From Bradyrhizobium sp. Rc3b (GTDB taxonomy: Bacteria > Pseudomonadota > Alphaproteobacteria > Rhizobiales > Xanthobacteraceae): 64,000 nucleotides of DNA. Positions 9,095 to 18,353 of this stretch are shown in pieces. Below the pieces are notes generated by a model. It made no database searches, was not told where the DNA came from, and worked only from the letters and a program-made list of their open reading frames with translations. Positions within the stretch are counted from its first letter, which is position 1. The number at the start of each line of letters is the position of its first letter. The translations under genes were made by a program, and so were the position numbers. The stretch covers positions 186,001 through 250,000 of the forward strand of contig NZ_FOUS01000001.1 in the NCBI RefSeq assembly GCF_900114915.1, in the 5' to 3' direction.

Positions 9095-9817
9095 TTACGC
9101 CACGCTCTCCAGAAACGCCTCTTCCGCGGCGTGCACGGCGTCGGGCGTGCCGACATGCATCCAGACGCCGTCGAGGCGGAGGCCGAACAGCCGCTCCTGC
9201 TCGTTGGCGCGGTCGAACATTTTTGTCAGCGAGAACTCGCCCTGCGGCGCGCCTTCGAAGATCGACGGTGACAGGATCGCAGCGCCAGCATAGACGAACG
9301 GAACGACTTCCTTTTCCTTGCGCTTGCGCAGGGCGCCGTCGGGCAGCATGCCGTAGTCGCCGCGACCGCCGTAGCCGATGCTGGTTGCGGTCGGCGCCAT
9401 CAGCAGCAGGATGTCCATGCGCGCGGGGTCGAAATTTTCGGCAAGCCGCGTCAAATTGGAGCGCACGCCGTCGATCCAGAGCGTGTCGGAATTGACGTGG
9501 AAGAACGGCGCGTCGCCGAGCAGCGGCAGCGCCTTGACCACGCCGCCGCCGGTGCCGAGCACCTGGTCGCGCTCGTCCGAGATGGTCACGCGCGGAAGCT
9601 GGCGCGATGCGACGTGATCGATGATCTGGTCCGGCAGGTAATGCACGTTGACCACGGCCTCGGTCACGCCCGCCTGGCCGAGCTTGTCGAGCACGTGGTC
9701 GAGCAGCGGCTGGCCGGCCACCGGCACCATCGGCTTCGGCATCCTGTCCGTCAGGGGACGCATGCGCAGGCCAAACCCTGCAGCGAGCACCATGGCTTTG
9801 GTCGGTTTGACGGACAT
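9095..9817 (-). CDS. murU: N-acetylmuramate-1-phosphate uridylyltransferase-type nucleotidyltransferase
   Basis: The 240-residue sugar-phosphate nucleotidyltransferase carries the N-terminal signature MVLAAGFGLRMRPLTDRMPKP with the catalytic Arg and Lys. It also has LGTGGGVVKAL and a metal-binding HVNSDTLW segment. In MurNAc recycling, MurU converts MurNAc-1-phosphate plus UTP to UDP-MurNAc. The MurU assignment rests on family resemblance plus the AmgK-like kinase encoded two genes upstream in the same direction; the two enzymes are consecutive in the pathway. The ATG at 9817 (MSVKPTKAM) was preferred over one 63 bases upstream because homologues begin there. The ribosome binding site is weak in both cases. 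Confidence 0.85.
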   Translation of the reverse strand: MSVKPTKAMVLAAGFGLRMRPLTDRMPKPMVPVAGQPLLDHVLDKLGQAGVTEAVVNVHYLPDQIIDHVASRQLPRVTISDERDQVLGTGGGVVKALPLLGDAPFFHVNSDTLWIDGVRSNLTRLAENFDPARMDILLLMAPTATSIGYGGRGDYGMLPDGALRKRKEKEVVPFVYAGAAILSPSIFEGAPQGEFSLTKMFDRANEQERLFGLRLDGVWMHVGTPDAVHAAEEAFLESVA

Positions 9818-9935
9818 CCTTCGCTTTCTCAGACCTTTCGCGTTCGCAGCAATCCTAACACGAGGTTCGATCAGCCGCACCGCATCTCAACCGCCTTAGC
9901 CACCCGCCGTGACGGTTGTACGACGGGTGTTGCCA

Positions 9936-10253
9936 TCATGCCCCGACGGCTGTGGAACGCGCCTTTTTCTTCTTGTCGCCGAGCTTGAGGAAATTGACCC
10001 CGATCTGGTCGCCATTGACCCAGGCCAGCTCGCAACGCCGGTACGCAAGTCCGGTGGACGACAGCAGCAGAAAGAACTCCTTCAGATGGAGGCCCTCGAC
10101 CGAGCCGTCGATGGTCAGCTTGGCGCCGGTCTCGGAGACGTCCTCCATGGTGCAGTCGCGCCGCCAGGTGCCGTCGATCCCCATCATCTGGGCCGAGATC
10201 CCGCGCTCGAAAACGACCCGGCTGTTGCCGCGCTGGTCCGTCTTTACCGCCAT
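9936..10253 (-). CDS. Single-domain PilZ protein, probable c-di-GMP receptor
   Basis: This small protein of 105 residues is essentially one PilZ domain. The c-di-GMP-binding signature is intact: R8xxxR12, then D38-V-S40-E-T-G43 (the DxSxxG motif). It has a lysine-rich tail. The ATG at 10253 has a GGAG 9 bases upstream. The frame stays open further upstream, but that part overlaps the tsaE-amgK gene in a frame without family resemblance. It lies 86 bases downstream of tsaE-amgK and 118 bases upstream of murU, so it is probably co-transcribed with cell-wall recycling and cell-cycle genes. Confidence 0.82.
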   Translation of the reverse strand: MAVKTDQRGNSRVVFERGISAQMMGIDGTWRRDCTMEDVSETGAKLTIDGSVEGLHLKEFFLLLSSTGLAYRRCELAWVNGDQIGVNFLKLGDKKKKARSTAVGA

Positions 10254-10339
10254 CTGCCCGCTCCAGCCCGTAATGATCCGGCTGCCTGGCCGCCAGAATA
10301 CCGGCGTCTTGGCTAACAGCTGGTAAATCGGGCCCCGAA

Positions 10340-11872
10340 TCAAGCCTTTGGCGGCCTTTGGGGCGGCGGGACGTTGGCGAGATACCAGTCGCGCAAAGAG
10401 CTCAGCGCGGGATGCGCCAGCGAGCGCTCGAGATAGGTCCAGATCCGCGGCTGGTGACGCAAATAATGCGGCTTGCCATCGCGGCGGTTGAGGCGGGCGA
10501 AGGTGCCGAGCAGCCGCGTGTTCCGCTGTGCCGACATGATCGCGTAGAGCTCGGCGAAACCGGCCGGATCGAAGCCGGCATCGCCAGCGCGCCGCGCCTT
10601 GATGTAGCGCGACAGCAGCGTCAGCTCGAGGCTTTCGGGCACGTCGATGCGGGCGTCCTGGAGCAGCGACACCACGTCGTAGGATTGCGGACCGAGTACG
10701 GTGTCCTGGAAATCGATCACGCCGACGCGCGCGATGCCGGTGCGATCGCCAAGCCAGATCAGATTGGGCGAGTGATAGTCGCGGATGATCCACGTCTTCG
10801 GCGCGGCCAGCGGCTTCTTCAGCAGCTCTCGCCACATCGCGAAAAATTCGGCGCGCTTCTCTTCGCTCAGCGGCGCGTTGCGATCGGGCAGGTACCATTC
10901 CGGCATCAAGCCGATCTCGATCAGCAGCGCCTCGGTATCGAAGAGGGGAATGGCGTAGCTCTGATCCGCCAGCGGCAATGTTTCCGGCAGCGTCTTGCCG
11001 TGCAGCACGGCCAGCACGTCGGTCGCAGCTTCGTAACGTTCGGCGATCGGGCGCGGCGGATCGCCTTCGATTACGCCTTCGCTGCCAAAATCCTCGGAGA
11101 TCAGGAAGCCGTGGTCGAGATCGTAATGGTGGATCGCGGGTGCCGAGACGCCGACTACGCGCAAGCCTTCGTCCATGGCAACGAAAGGCCTGATGTTCTC
11201 CGCAAGATGCACCGCGGCGCTGTAGGACTTCCCGTTGTACATCGCCGCGCCATCTGGCCGCTGCGGAGAGTTCATGAGGATGACGCTCTCGCCCTCGCGC
11301 AGCAGCCGCGCATAGGAGCGCGTCGAGGCATCGCCCGCCATGCGCTTGCGCGTCGCATCCAAGTAGCCCGCTGCGTCCAGGAATTCACGCAATGCCTGCA
11401 GCCGCGCGACCGTGGCCGCGCTCTTGCCGTGACCGGTGATGTCGGCGGCGCGCGCGTTCGAGCCCAATGCGGGACGATGCGTCAGCGCGATGTCGATGCG
11501 ATCCTGTGGCATCGCCGACGGCGCGCGCTCCGGCCATTCGATCAGGACGAGTGTGGCATCGGGCAGGGGCGACAGCCCGATCTCCTCGAGCTCGCTCTCG
11601 TCCTCGACGCGGTAGAGATCGGCGTGCATCACCGGGAGCGGCGGCAGCTCATAGCCCTGCACCAGGGTGAAGGTCGGGCTCGGCACCTCCAGCTCCTCGT
11701 CGCCGGCGAGGTAGCGGATCAGCGCGCGGGCGGCAGCTGTCTTGCCGGCGCCGAGATCGCCAGTCAGCGTAATGACATCGCCAGGGCCGACCAGCAGCGC
11801 GAGGTCGGCCATCAATTGTGCGGTGGCCGTCTCGTTGTGAAGCGCGACGGAGAATGTGGTGGGCGCGCTCAT
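10340..11872 (-). CDS. TsaE-AmgK fusion: t6A ATPase domain plus MurNAc/GlcNAc anomeric kinase
   Basis: This is a 510-residue two-domain protein. Residues 1 to about 150 are TsaE, the ATPase of the tRNA t6A complex, with Walker A GDLGAGKT at 38-45, PSPTFTL and HADLYRVE. Residues about 160-510 are an aminoglycoside-phosphotransferase-like kinase with the catalytic loop IIRDYHSPN (D365, N370) and metal-binding IDFQDTVLGP (D387). They match AmgK, which phosphorylates MurNAc and GlcNAc at C1. The ATG overlaps the divL stop by four bases (ATGA), implying coupled translation. MurU, encoded downstream, would use the AmgK product. The fusion ties two unrelated pathways into one polypeptide. Confidence 0.9.
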   Translation of the reverse strand: MSAPTTFSVALHNETATAQLMADLALLVGPGDVITLTGDLGAGKTAAARALIRYLAGDEELEVPSPTFTLVQGYELPPLPVMHADLYRVEDESELEEIGLSPLPDATLVLIEWPERAPSAMPQDRIDIALTHRPALGSNARAADITGHGKSAATVARLQALREFLDAAGYLDATRKRMAGDASTRSYARLLREGESVILMNSPQRPDGAAMYNGKSYSAAVHLAENIRPFVAMDEGLRVVGVSAPAIHHYDLDHGFLISEDFGSEGVIEGDPPRPIAERYEAATDVLAVLHGKTLPETLPLADQSYAIPLFDTEALLIEIGLMPEWYLPDRNAPLSEEKRAEFFAMWRELLKKPLAAPKTWIIRDYHSPNLIWLGDRTGIARVGVIDFQDTVLGPQSYDVVSLLQDARIDVPESLELTLLSRYIKARRAGDAGFDPAGFAELYAIMSAQRNTRLLGTFARLNRRDGKPHYLRHQPRIWTYLERSLAHPALSSLRDWYLANVPPPQRPPKA

Positions 11873-14373
11873 TCGGCGGCGTCGCGATGCGCCGCCTGGT
11901 CGGTCGGGAAGTCGCAGATCACGACCGTGCCCCGGCCGACGATCGAATCCACCCGCACCTTGCCGCCATGCAGCTCGACGAAGGAGCGCACCAGCGACAG
12001 GCCGAGCCCGGCGCCGCGGTGACGCGAGCCCTGCGAGCGGCTTTCGAACCAGTTGAACACCTTGTCCTTCATGTCGGCAGGTATTCCAGGCCCGGAATCT
12101 GTCACAGTGAAGACCACGCTGCGTTCGGTGCGGCGCGCGCTGATGCCGACCGTGGAATCCTGTGGAGAAAACCCGACGGCGTTGGCGAGGAGGTTATAGA
12201 GCACCTGCACCACGCGTTTCTCGTCGCCGACGAAGCTTCCGACATCGGGCGCGATCTCGACCTTGAGGCGGATGCGGTCGGTGGCGAGTCGGTCCTGGAT
12301 GCCTTCGGCCGCGAGCTCGATGGTCTTGCTGACGTCGACCGGGCCGAGTTCCAGCTTCATGGCGCCGGCGTCGATGGTGGCGAGATCGAGGATGTTGTTG
12401 GTCAGCGCCAGCAGCGCGTTGGTCGATTTGGTGACGTAGTCGAGATATTCGGCCTGCTTCGGCGTCAGCGGCCCGGTCGAGGGATCGCTGAGGAAATGCG
12501 CGAAGCCGATGATGGTGGTGAGCGGCGAGCGCAGCTCGTAGGAAACGTGGTGGACGAAATCCACCTTCATCTGGTCGGCAGCCTCCAGCGCCTCGTTGCG
12601 CTCGCGCAGTGCGCGCTCGACGTTCTCGGTGTCGGTGATGTCCTGGAACGTCAGCATGGTCGCGCCGTCATGCAGCGGGCGGATCATGCCGTCGAGCACG
12701 CTACCGTCCTTGCGCTCCAGCTTCAGCGGCACGTCGGCGCGGCTCTCGATCGAGGTTACGGCCTCGCGGATCTGACGCCAGACCGTGGGGTCGTCGAACA
12801 GCTGATGGCACCAGCCTTCCACCGTCTGGATGTGCGGCTCGTCGCGCATGGCATCGCTCGACAGCTTCCACATCCGGACGAAGGCCGGGTTGAACAGTTG
12901 CGCCTTGCCGTTGCTGCCGAACACCGCGACGCCCTCGGCGAGGCTGTCCAGCGTCTCGCGCTGGACCCGGATCATGCCGTCGAAGCGGCGGGCGAGCTCG
13001 AGGCTCTCGGTGACATCGTCGAACAGATAGGTGACGCCGCCTTCCGGGTTCGGCGTGGTCACGACCGAGAGCGCGCGGCCGTCGGGCAGGTACCAGGTGT
13101 CCTTGGTGGTCTCGACCGCGCGATAGGCCTCGTGCAGCTTGGATTTCCAGGCACGGAAGTCCGGCTGCTCCGGCAGCTTGCGCGCGGCGCGGAGCTGGTC
13201 GAGCACGCTGGAATCATCGGGATTGGCGTCGAGGAAGGTGCGGTCGAGGTCCCACAGCCGGCGGTAGGAATCGTTGTAGAAGGCGAGCCGACGCTGACCG
13301 TCGAACACGGCAACGCCGGAGGAGAGCTGGTCGAGCGTGCGGCGATGCGCCTCCGCCATCCGCACCAGCGCCGAGCTGAGCGCATCCGCCTCGCTGGCAT
13401 CGATGGCGACGCCGACGCTGCCGCTGCCGACATTGACCGCGCGCACGTCGTAGATGCGGCGCTCGCCGCTGATCACGATCGGCAGCCGCGCGTTGAAATT
13501 GGCGGTGTCTTTCAGTCCCCGTTCCATCGCGGTGCGATCGGCGCTGTCGAGCAGCTCGAGCTTGCGCTCCTGCGCGTCGGTGACGTTGTTCGCCTCGGTG
13601 GCGCGGACATAGGCCGGGTTGGCGTAGGTCAGCGCGCCGTTCTCGCCCTTGGCCCAGATCGGCCAGGGTGCGTTGGCGGCGAAGCCGCGCAGCATCTCGG
13701 TCTCGTCGGAGAGCGCGTTGTAGCGCAGATTGGTCTCGGCCAGATCGCGGCGGAGCCCCGAGAGCTCGCGAATCCGGACAATGGCCTGGCCGCCGATGGC
13801 GCGGCCGATGGCCTCGAGCGTGTGGCCATGCGAGGTGGTCAATGTCAGCTGGAACCCGTCGCCGCGGTCACGCAGCGCATCGACGGCATGATCCATCTGG
13901 AGCGCGGGTTCCGGCGGCAGCCAGGTTCCGAATGCGAGCACGCGTTGCGGCGAGGAGTCGCGCGGCAACACCATGGAGATGTCGCCCGAGATCTGCGCGC
14001 GATTGTCGCCGGCCGGCCAGGAGATCAGGATCTGCGGCTCGGCGAACAGCAGCGCGCCGAAACGGTCGGCCTGGAGCTGGAGTTCCCCGATTCGGGCACG
14101 CAGCCGCGCCTCGTTCTTCGCCGTGCGCACGCGCGTGCGCATCAAGAGAATCGCAGCCACCACCGAGAAGCCGAGCAAGGCCAGCGCGGTGGCGAGCACC
14201 GCGAGTTCCTGCCGGTTGAAATCCAGCATGATGGAGAGGGTGTCGATGAGGTCGGCCGCCTCGGCCGGCGCAGCCGGCAGCAGCGCTGCAAGAGCGCCTC
14301 CCAACAAGCCGTTGCGCACGAGCGATGTGCACGACAGCAGCGTCCGACGCATCGACACGATCACGCCTGACAT
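11869..14373 (-). CDS. divL: Atypical tyrosine sensor kinase DivL, cell-cycle regulator
   Basis: The protein has about 834 residues. It has an N-terminal hydrophobic stretch and a transmembrane helix (around residues 60-80), several PAS domains (roughly 220-570), a DHp helix and a HATPase domain with YNLLANAVGFSP (N box), DSGPGIP (G1) and GAGLGLSL (G2). In the DHp box the sequence is HVSYELRSPL. Tyr612 (codon TAC at 12538-12540) occupies the place of the phosphorylated His, which is the hallmark of Caulobacter DivL, where DivL acts upstream of CckA and CtrA and binds DivK. The ATG at 14373 (MSGVIVSM) was chosen over one 57 bases upstream; neither has a strong ribosome binding site. The gene leads the tsaE-amgK, pilZ, murU run. 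Confidence 0.87.
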   Translation of the reverse strand: MSGVIVSMRRTLLSCTSLVRNGLLGGALAALLPAAPAEAADLIDTLSIMLDFNRQELAVLATALALLGFSVVAAILLMRTRVRTAKNEARLRARIGELQLQADRFGALLFAEPQILISWPAGDNRAQISGDISMVLPRDSSPQRVLAFGTWLPPEPALQMDHAVDALRDRGDGFQLTLTTSHGHTLEAIGRAIGGQAIVRIRELSGLRRDLAETNLRYNALSDETEMLRGFAANAPWPIWAKGENGALTYANPAYVRATEANNVTDAQERKLELLDSADRTAMERGLKDTANFNARLPIVISGERRIYDVRAVNVGSGSVGVAIDASEADALSSALVRMAEAHRRTLDQLSSGVAVFDGQRRLAFYNDSYRRLWDLDRTFLDANPDDSSVLDQLRAARKLPEQPDFRAWKSKLHEAYRAVETTKDTWYLPDGRALSVVTTPNPEGGVTYLFDDVTESLELARRFDGMIRVQRETLDSLAEGVAVFGSNGKAQLFNPAFVRMWKLSSDAMRDEPHIQTVEGWCHQLFDDPTVWRQIREAVTSIESRADVPLKLERKDGSVLDGMIRPLHDGATMLTFQDITDTENVERALRERNEALEAADQMKVDFVHHVSYELRSPLTTIIGFAHFLSDPSTGPLTPKQAEYLDYVTKSTNALLALTNNILDLATIDAGAMKLELGPVDVSKTIELAAEGIQDRLATDRIRLKVEIAPDVGSFVGDEKRVVQVLYNLLANAVGFSPQDSTVGISARRTERSVVFTVTDSGPGIPADMKDKVFNWFESRSQGSRHRGAGLGLSLVRSFVELHGGKVRVDSIVGRGTVVICDFPTDQAAHRDAAE

Positions 14374-14799
14374 AGTTGCCCCAAGATCGCACAGATTTGC
14401 GCGCGGCGACCCCCGTCGCGCGCGAATCAAACGACAATACCCTCACCGCGACTCCGGCGGTAAGAGTCCAGATCGTGAACGCAAAGGCGGCCCCAAAAAA
14501 ATGCCGGGCTCAATGTTCCACCTCACGTAATTCTTCGGATGATTCGGCTGGAACTGCCGTGCGTTAGCGCCTGAGATGAGACACCACGGGCTCTCCGACG
14601 GAGGTGCGTTCCCTCCCCCCTTGTGGGGGAGGGTTAGGGAGAGGGGGTAGCCCAGGAAGAAGTGCCAATTATTGACGATGCAAAGAGAAACGGTGCGCGA
14701 TTGAAAGAGTCCCCCCTCCCTGCCCCTCCCCACAAGGGGGGAGGGAGCGGAGAGAGCGCCCGATTGATCGGACTCTGTTCGAGTTCAACCCACCACGAC
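14374..14799. other. Intergenic region between dut and divL
   Basis: The 426 bases hold one palindromic element (14611-14745, listed separately) and an A6 run near 14497. The divL promoter should lie in the 200 bases above 14373, but no clear hexamers are seen. No supported small gene is present. Confidence 0.55.
14611..14745. repeat. Palindromic intergenic repeat, family F (CCCTCCCC type)
   Basis: The left half at 14611-14647 and the right half at 14711-14745 are imperfect reverse complements rich in CCCTCCCC, each also containing its own TTGTGGGG or CCACAAGG hairpin. Related elements with the same pyrimidine/purine arms are at 36857-36970 and 60767-60929. Confidence 0.7.
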
Positions 14800-15258
14800 T
14801 TAGCGGCCGGTCGAGCCGAAGCCGCCGGCGCCGCGATCGGTGGCCGACAATGTGGCCACCGGAACCAGCGCGGCCTGCACCACGGGCGCGATCACCATCT
14901 GGGCGATGCGCTCGGCGCGCTTGATCACGAACGGCGCCGTGCCGTGATTGATCAGGATCACCTTGATCTCGCCGCGATAGTCCGCGTCGATCGTGCCCGG
15001 CGAGTTCAGCACGGTGACGCCGTGCTTGGCGGCAAGCCCCGAGCGCGGTCGCACCTGCGCCTCGTGCCCGGCCGGCAATGCGATCGCAAGGCCCGTCGGC
15101 ACCAGCGCATATTGGCCGGGGGCGAGCGTCATCGGCTCGCTGTCCGGCACCGCCGCCATCAGATCGAGGCCGGCAGCCTCGGTGGTTTGATAGGCCGGCA
15201 TTGGCAGGCCTTCCGCATGGGCCAGGCGTTGCAGTTCGACAGTGACCTTCGTGCTCAA
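14800..15258 (-). CDS. dut: dUTP diphosphatase
   Basis: The 152-residue trimeric dUTPase hydrolyses dUTP to dUMP, keeping uracil out of DNA and supplying thymidylate synthesis. Family motifs are visible: [32 protein letters not shown] with the catalytic Asp, ERIAQMVI, and the C-terminal [11 protein letters not shown] that closes over the phosphates. The start is a TTG that overlaps the coaBC stop codon (TTGA), with GGAG nine bases upstream. This places dut directly after coaBC, as in many bacteria. Confidence 0.95.
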   Translation of the reverse strand: MSTKVTVELQRLAHAEGLPMPAYQTTEAAGLDLMAAVPDSEPMTLAPGQYALVPTGLAIALPAGHEAQVRPRSGLAAKHGVTVLNSPGTIDADYRGEIKVILINHGTAPFVIKRAERIAQMVIAPVVQAALVPVATLSATDRGAGGFGSTGR

Positions 15259-16706
15259 GATGCCGGCTCCAGGGATTTGTCGGTCACGCTTCGGGCGACA
15301 TGCGCGACCAGTTCGATGGCGACCTGTTCCTTGGTCATCACCGGCCAGGAATCAACTGCAATCTCGCCGTCCTTCTCACCATTCTTGCGACTGATCAGAT
15401 GCACGGTGTTGCGGTCGCCGCCCATCACGCCGGTGGCGGGCGAGACGTCGTTGGCGACGATCCAGTCGCAGCCCTTGCGGGCCAGTTTTGACTTGGCGTT
15501 GTCGATCAGGTGCTCGGTCTCGGCGGCAAAGCCGATCACCAGCGGCGGGCGCTTGTCGGTCAGCTTCGAGATCGTGGCGAGGATATCGGGGTTCTCGATC
15601 AGCTGAAGCGGCGGCATGCCGGCCGAAGTCTTCTTCAGCTTCTGCTCGCCTTCATTGGCAACGCGCCAGTCGGCGACCGCGGCGGCAAAGATCGCGATGT
15701 CGGCGGGAAGCGAGGCCTGCACCTGCTCCAGCATCTGCCGCGCCGATTCGACGTGCTTGACGGTGACGCCCTGGGGATCGCTGAGGTCGACCGGACCGCT
15801 GACCAAAATCACCTCGGCGCCGGCGGCTTGTGCGGCGGCGGCAATGGCAAAGCCCTGCTTGCCGGAGGAGCGGTTGGCGATATAGCGCACCGGATCGATC
15901 GGCTCGTGGGTGGGACCTGCGGTGATCAGCACGCGCTTGCCGGCAAGTGGCTTCGGCACCGGCGGCCGCAGCAGGCGCTCGGCAGCGGCGGCGATCTCGA
16001 TCGCTTCCGACATGCGGCCGACACCAGCTTCGCCCGCTTCCGCCATCTCGCCGGAATTGGGTCCGATCAGCACCACGCCGTCGCGCTGCAGCTGCGCGAC
16101 GTTGCGGCGCGTCGCCGTATTGTTCCACATCAGCGGGTTCATTGCCGGTGCCAGCAGCACCTTGCGGTTGGTCGCGAGCAGGATGGCGCTGGCGAGATCG
16201 TCGGCGTGGCCGTTGGCCATCTTGGCCATCAGGTCGGCGGTCGCGGGCGCGACGACTATCAGGTCGCAGTCGCGCGCGAGCCTGATATGGCCGGCGTCGA
16301 ACTCGCTCTGCGGGTCGAACAGGTCGGTATAGACGCGCTCATGGGAGAGGGCGCTGACCGCCAGCGGCGTGACGAATTGCTGGGCCGCCTTGGTCAGGAC
16401 GCAGCGGACCTCGACGCGGCGCTCCTTCAGCCTTCGGATCAGGTCGAGCGATTTATAGGCCGCGATGCCACCGCCGATGATCAGGGTGACGCTGGCCTCG
16501 GGAACGGCGCCGGTGCGCTGGAGTGCGGGGGCGGCGGATGCCGCGGGTGGTACCGCAAACGGCGTCAGCGGCTCCTCGCGGCCCTCGATCAGCTCCCGCA
16601 GGATGACCCGGACCTCTTCCTCGACCGACCTGCGGTTCTTGGCCGAGCGCAGCCGCAAATAGGTTTTGACGGCGTCGTCGAGCTTGCGGATGGTCAGGCT
16701 TGCCAT
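15255..16706 (-). CDS. coaBC: Phosphopantothenoylcysteine synthetase/decarboxylase with N-terminal ribbon-helix-helix domain
   Basis: This is the bifunctional coenzyme A enzyme. CoaC (about residues 72-250) has [15 protein letters not shown], the active-site His140 in GHIRLAR, and the PAMN motif at 187-190. CoaB (about 260-470) has [17 protein letters not shown] and AAAVADWRV. Unusually, residues 1 to about 42 resemble a FitA-type ribbon-helix-helix antitoxin domain: MASLTIRKL, then [15 protein letters not shown], joined by an Ala/Pro linker. The ATG at 16706 is strongly supported by GGAGGGG four bases upstream, so the extension is translated. A TGATAGC/GCTATCA palindrome sits 21 bases upstream of the start. 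DNA binding and autoregulation are inferences; the enzymatic role is secure. Confidence 0.93.
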   Translation of the reverse strand: MASLTIRKLDDAVKTYLRLRSAKNRRSVEEEVRVILRELIEGREEPLTPFAVPPAASAAPALQRTGAVPEASVTLIIGGGIAAYKSLDLIRRLKERRVEVRCVLTKAAQQFVTPLAVSALSHERVYTDLFDPQSEFDAGHIRLARDCDLIVVAPATADLMAKMANGHADDLASAILLATNRKVLLAPAMNPLMWNNTATRRNVAQLQRDGVVLIGPNSGEMAEAGEAGVGRMSEAIEIAAAAERLLRPPVPKPLAGKRVLITAGPTHEPIDPVRYIANRSSGKQGFAIAAAAQAAGAEVILVSGPVDLSDPQGVTVKHVESARQMLEQVQASLPADIAIFAAAVADWRVANEGEQKLKKTSAGMPPLQLIENPDILATISKLTDKRPPLVIGFAAETEHLIDNAKSKLARKGCDWIVANDVSPATGVMGGDRNTVHLISRKNGEKDGEIAVDSWPVMTKEQVAIELVAHVARSVTDKSLEPAS

Positions 16707-16726
16707 GACGCCCCTCCAGCACGGAA

Positions 16727-16743
16727 TGATAGCGATGCTATCA
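16727..16743 (-). promoter_or_regulatory. Palindrome upstream of coaBC, candidate operator
   Basis: The sequence TGATAGC-GAT-GCTATCA is a perfect 7-bp inverted repeat placed 21-37 bases before the coaBC start codon and just upstream of its ribosome binding site. From memory, FitA of Neisseria recognises TGCTATCA-type half sites, and this palindrome contains them. Because CoaBC itself has a FitA-like N-terminal domain, it is a plausible autoregulatory site. Confidence 0.5.
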
Positions 16744-16778
16744 CTTGTGTGATTTCAATGCAATCAAGCTTTTGGCAA

Positions 16779-18353
16779 TCACAGATTCCGGACGGCGATC
16801 AGGATCCCGATGAAGGTCGCGGCGATGATCCAGAGCGCGACGGTGCGCCAGCGATTCTTGCGGCCCTCGGTGCGGCCCATCGCGGCGATGCTCTCGGGCG
16901 ACAGCCTGATGCCCTCCCGCGTCATGGTCTCGAGCTGCTCGAGCACCTTCACGGACCGCTCGGCGATCTCCGGCATGCGCATCAGCACGCGCGCGATGTC
17001 TCCGGTCCCGGCGAGCGCGCCTTGCACCCGGCCGATCGGACCGAGATTGCGCTCGATCCATTCGCGTACCACGGGGTCGGCGACCTTCCAGATGTCGAGC
17101 CTGGGATCGAAGCCGCGCGCCACGCCTTCGACCACGACCATGGTCTTCTGGAGCAGGATCAGCTCGGGGCGCGTGGTCATGTCGAACAGGCCGGTGACCT
17201 CGAGCAGCAGCGTCAAGAGCCGCGCCATCGAGATCTCTTCCGCCGTGCGGTTGTGGATCGGCTCGCCGATGGCGCGAATCGCTTGTGCGAAGTTCTCGAC
17301 CGAGTGATGTGCGGGCACGTAGCCCGCCTCGAAATGCACCTCGGCGACGCGGCGATAATCGCGGGTGATGAAGCCGAGCAGGATTTCGGCGAGGAAGCGC
17401 CGCTCCTTCATGCCGAGCCGGCCCATGATGCCGAAATCGACCGCGACGAGCCGCCCCGCGTCATCCAGGAACAGGTTGCCCGGATGCATGTCGGCGTGGA
17501 AGAAGCCGTCGCGCAGCGCGTGCCGCAGGAAGCTCTGGATCACCTTGCGGCCGAGATCGGGCAGGTCGACCTGCGATTCTGCCAGACGCTTGTGATCGTT
17601 CAGCGCGATGCCGTCGATCCACTCCATCGTCAGCACGTTGTGCGTGGTGCGGTCCCAGTCCACGGCCGGCACGCGGAAATCAGGATCGCCCTGCGTGTTC
17701 TCCGCCATCTCCGACAGCGCCGCAGCTTCCAGCCGCAGATCCATCTCCATCGCGACCGAGCGCGACATGGTGTTGATGACCTCGATGAGGCGCAGGCGCC
17801 GTGCTTCGGCCGAATAAGCCTCGGCCTTGTGCGCGACGAAGAAGAAATCGGAGAGGTCGCGGCGGAAGCGCGTAGCGACGTTGGGCCGGAGCACCTTGAC
17901 CGCGACCGACTTGCGGATGCCGGCTTGCAAGATCTCGCCGCGATGCACCTGCGCGATCGAGGCCGCAGCGACGGGAGGGCCGAAGCTCACAAACACGTCC
18001 TTCAGCGGCCGCTCCAGCGAGGTCGCGATCGCGGCTTCGGCTTCGTCCTGCGGAAACGGCGGCAGGCGGTCCTGGAGACTTTCGAGGTCGCGCGCCATGA
18101 TGACGCCGACGACGTCGGGGCGTGTGGCCAGGAATTGTCCGAGCTTGAGATAGGCGGGCCCCATCCGCGTCAGCGCGCGCGATATCCGCGGGCCGTGCTT
18201 GACGCCACGTCGTTCGACGAGGCGCGCCAGCTTCAGAGCGAGCTGTCCCGGCGGCGGCACCAGGCTCGGATCGACCGAGCCGAACACGCCCTCGCGCGCA
18301 AACACGAACGCGGCGCGGATCAGGCGCGCAATGTGGGTGAAGGCAGAGATCAC
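16779..18353 (-). CDS. ubiB: Ubiquinone biosynthesis accessory kinase-like protein UbiB
   Basis: The ABC1/ADCK-family atypical kinase has about 524 residues and is needed for ubiquinone synthesis at the membrane. Visible motifs are [12 protein letters not shown] (the family KxGQ signature), VAVKVLRP with the ATP-binding Lys, [10 protein letters not shown] and [10 protein letters not shown] hydrophobic C-terminal segment, [18 protein letters not shown], is a likely membrane anchor. The frame is open further upstream across ubiE, but the GTG at 18353 overlaps the ubiE stop in GTGA and gives the usual family length. ubiE and ubiB are therefore translationally coupled. Confidence 0.93.
   Translation of the reverse strand: MISAFTHIARLIRAAFVFAREGVFGSVDPSLVPPPGQLALKLARLVERRGVKHGPRISRALTRMGPAYLKLGQFLATRPDVVGVIMARDLESLQDRLPPFPQDEAEAAIATSLERPLKDVFVSFGPPVAAASIAQVHRGEILQAGIRKSVAVKVLRPNVATRFRRDLSDFFFVAHKAEAYSAEARRLRLIEVINTMSRSVAMEMDLRLEAAALSEMAENTQGDPDFRVPAVDWDRTTHNVLTMEWIDGIALNDHKRLAESQVDLPDLGRKVIQSFLRHALRDGFFHADMHPGNLFLDDAGRLVAVDFGIMGRLGMKERRFLAEILLGFITRDYRRVAEVHFEAGYVPAHHSVENFAQAIRAIGEPIHNRTAEEISMARLLTLLLEVTGLFDMTTRPELILLQKTMVVVEGVARGFDPRLDIWKVADPVVREWIERNLGPIGRVQGALAGTGDIARVLMRMPEIAERSVKVLEQLETMTREGIRLSPESIAAMGRTEGRKNRWRTVALWIIAATFIGILIAVRNL

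Noticed and set aside
10254..10898. Longer N-terminus for the PilZ gene
   Set aside because: The upstream part of the frame lies inside tsaE-amgK and is Arg/Ala-rich shadow sequence. A GGAG supports the ATG at 10253.
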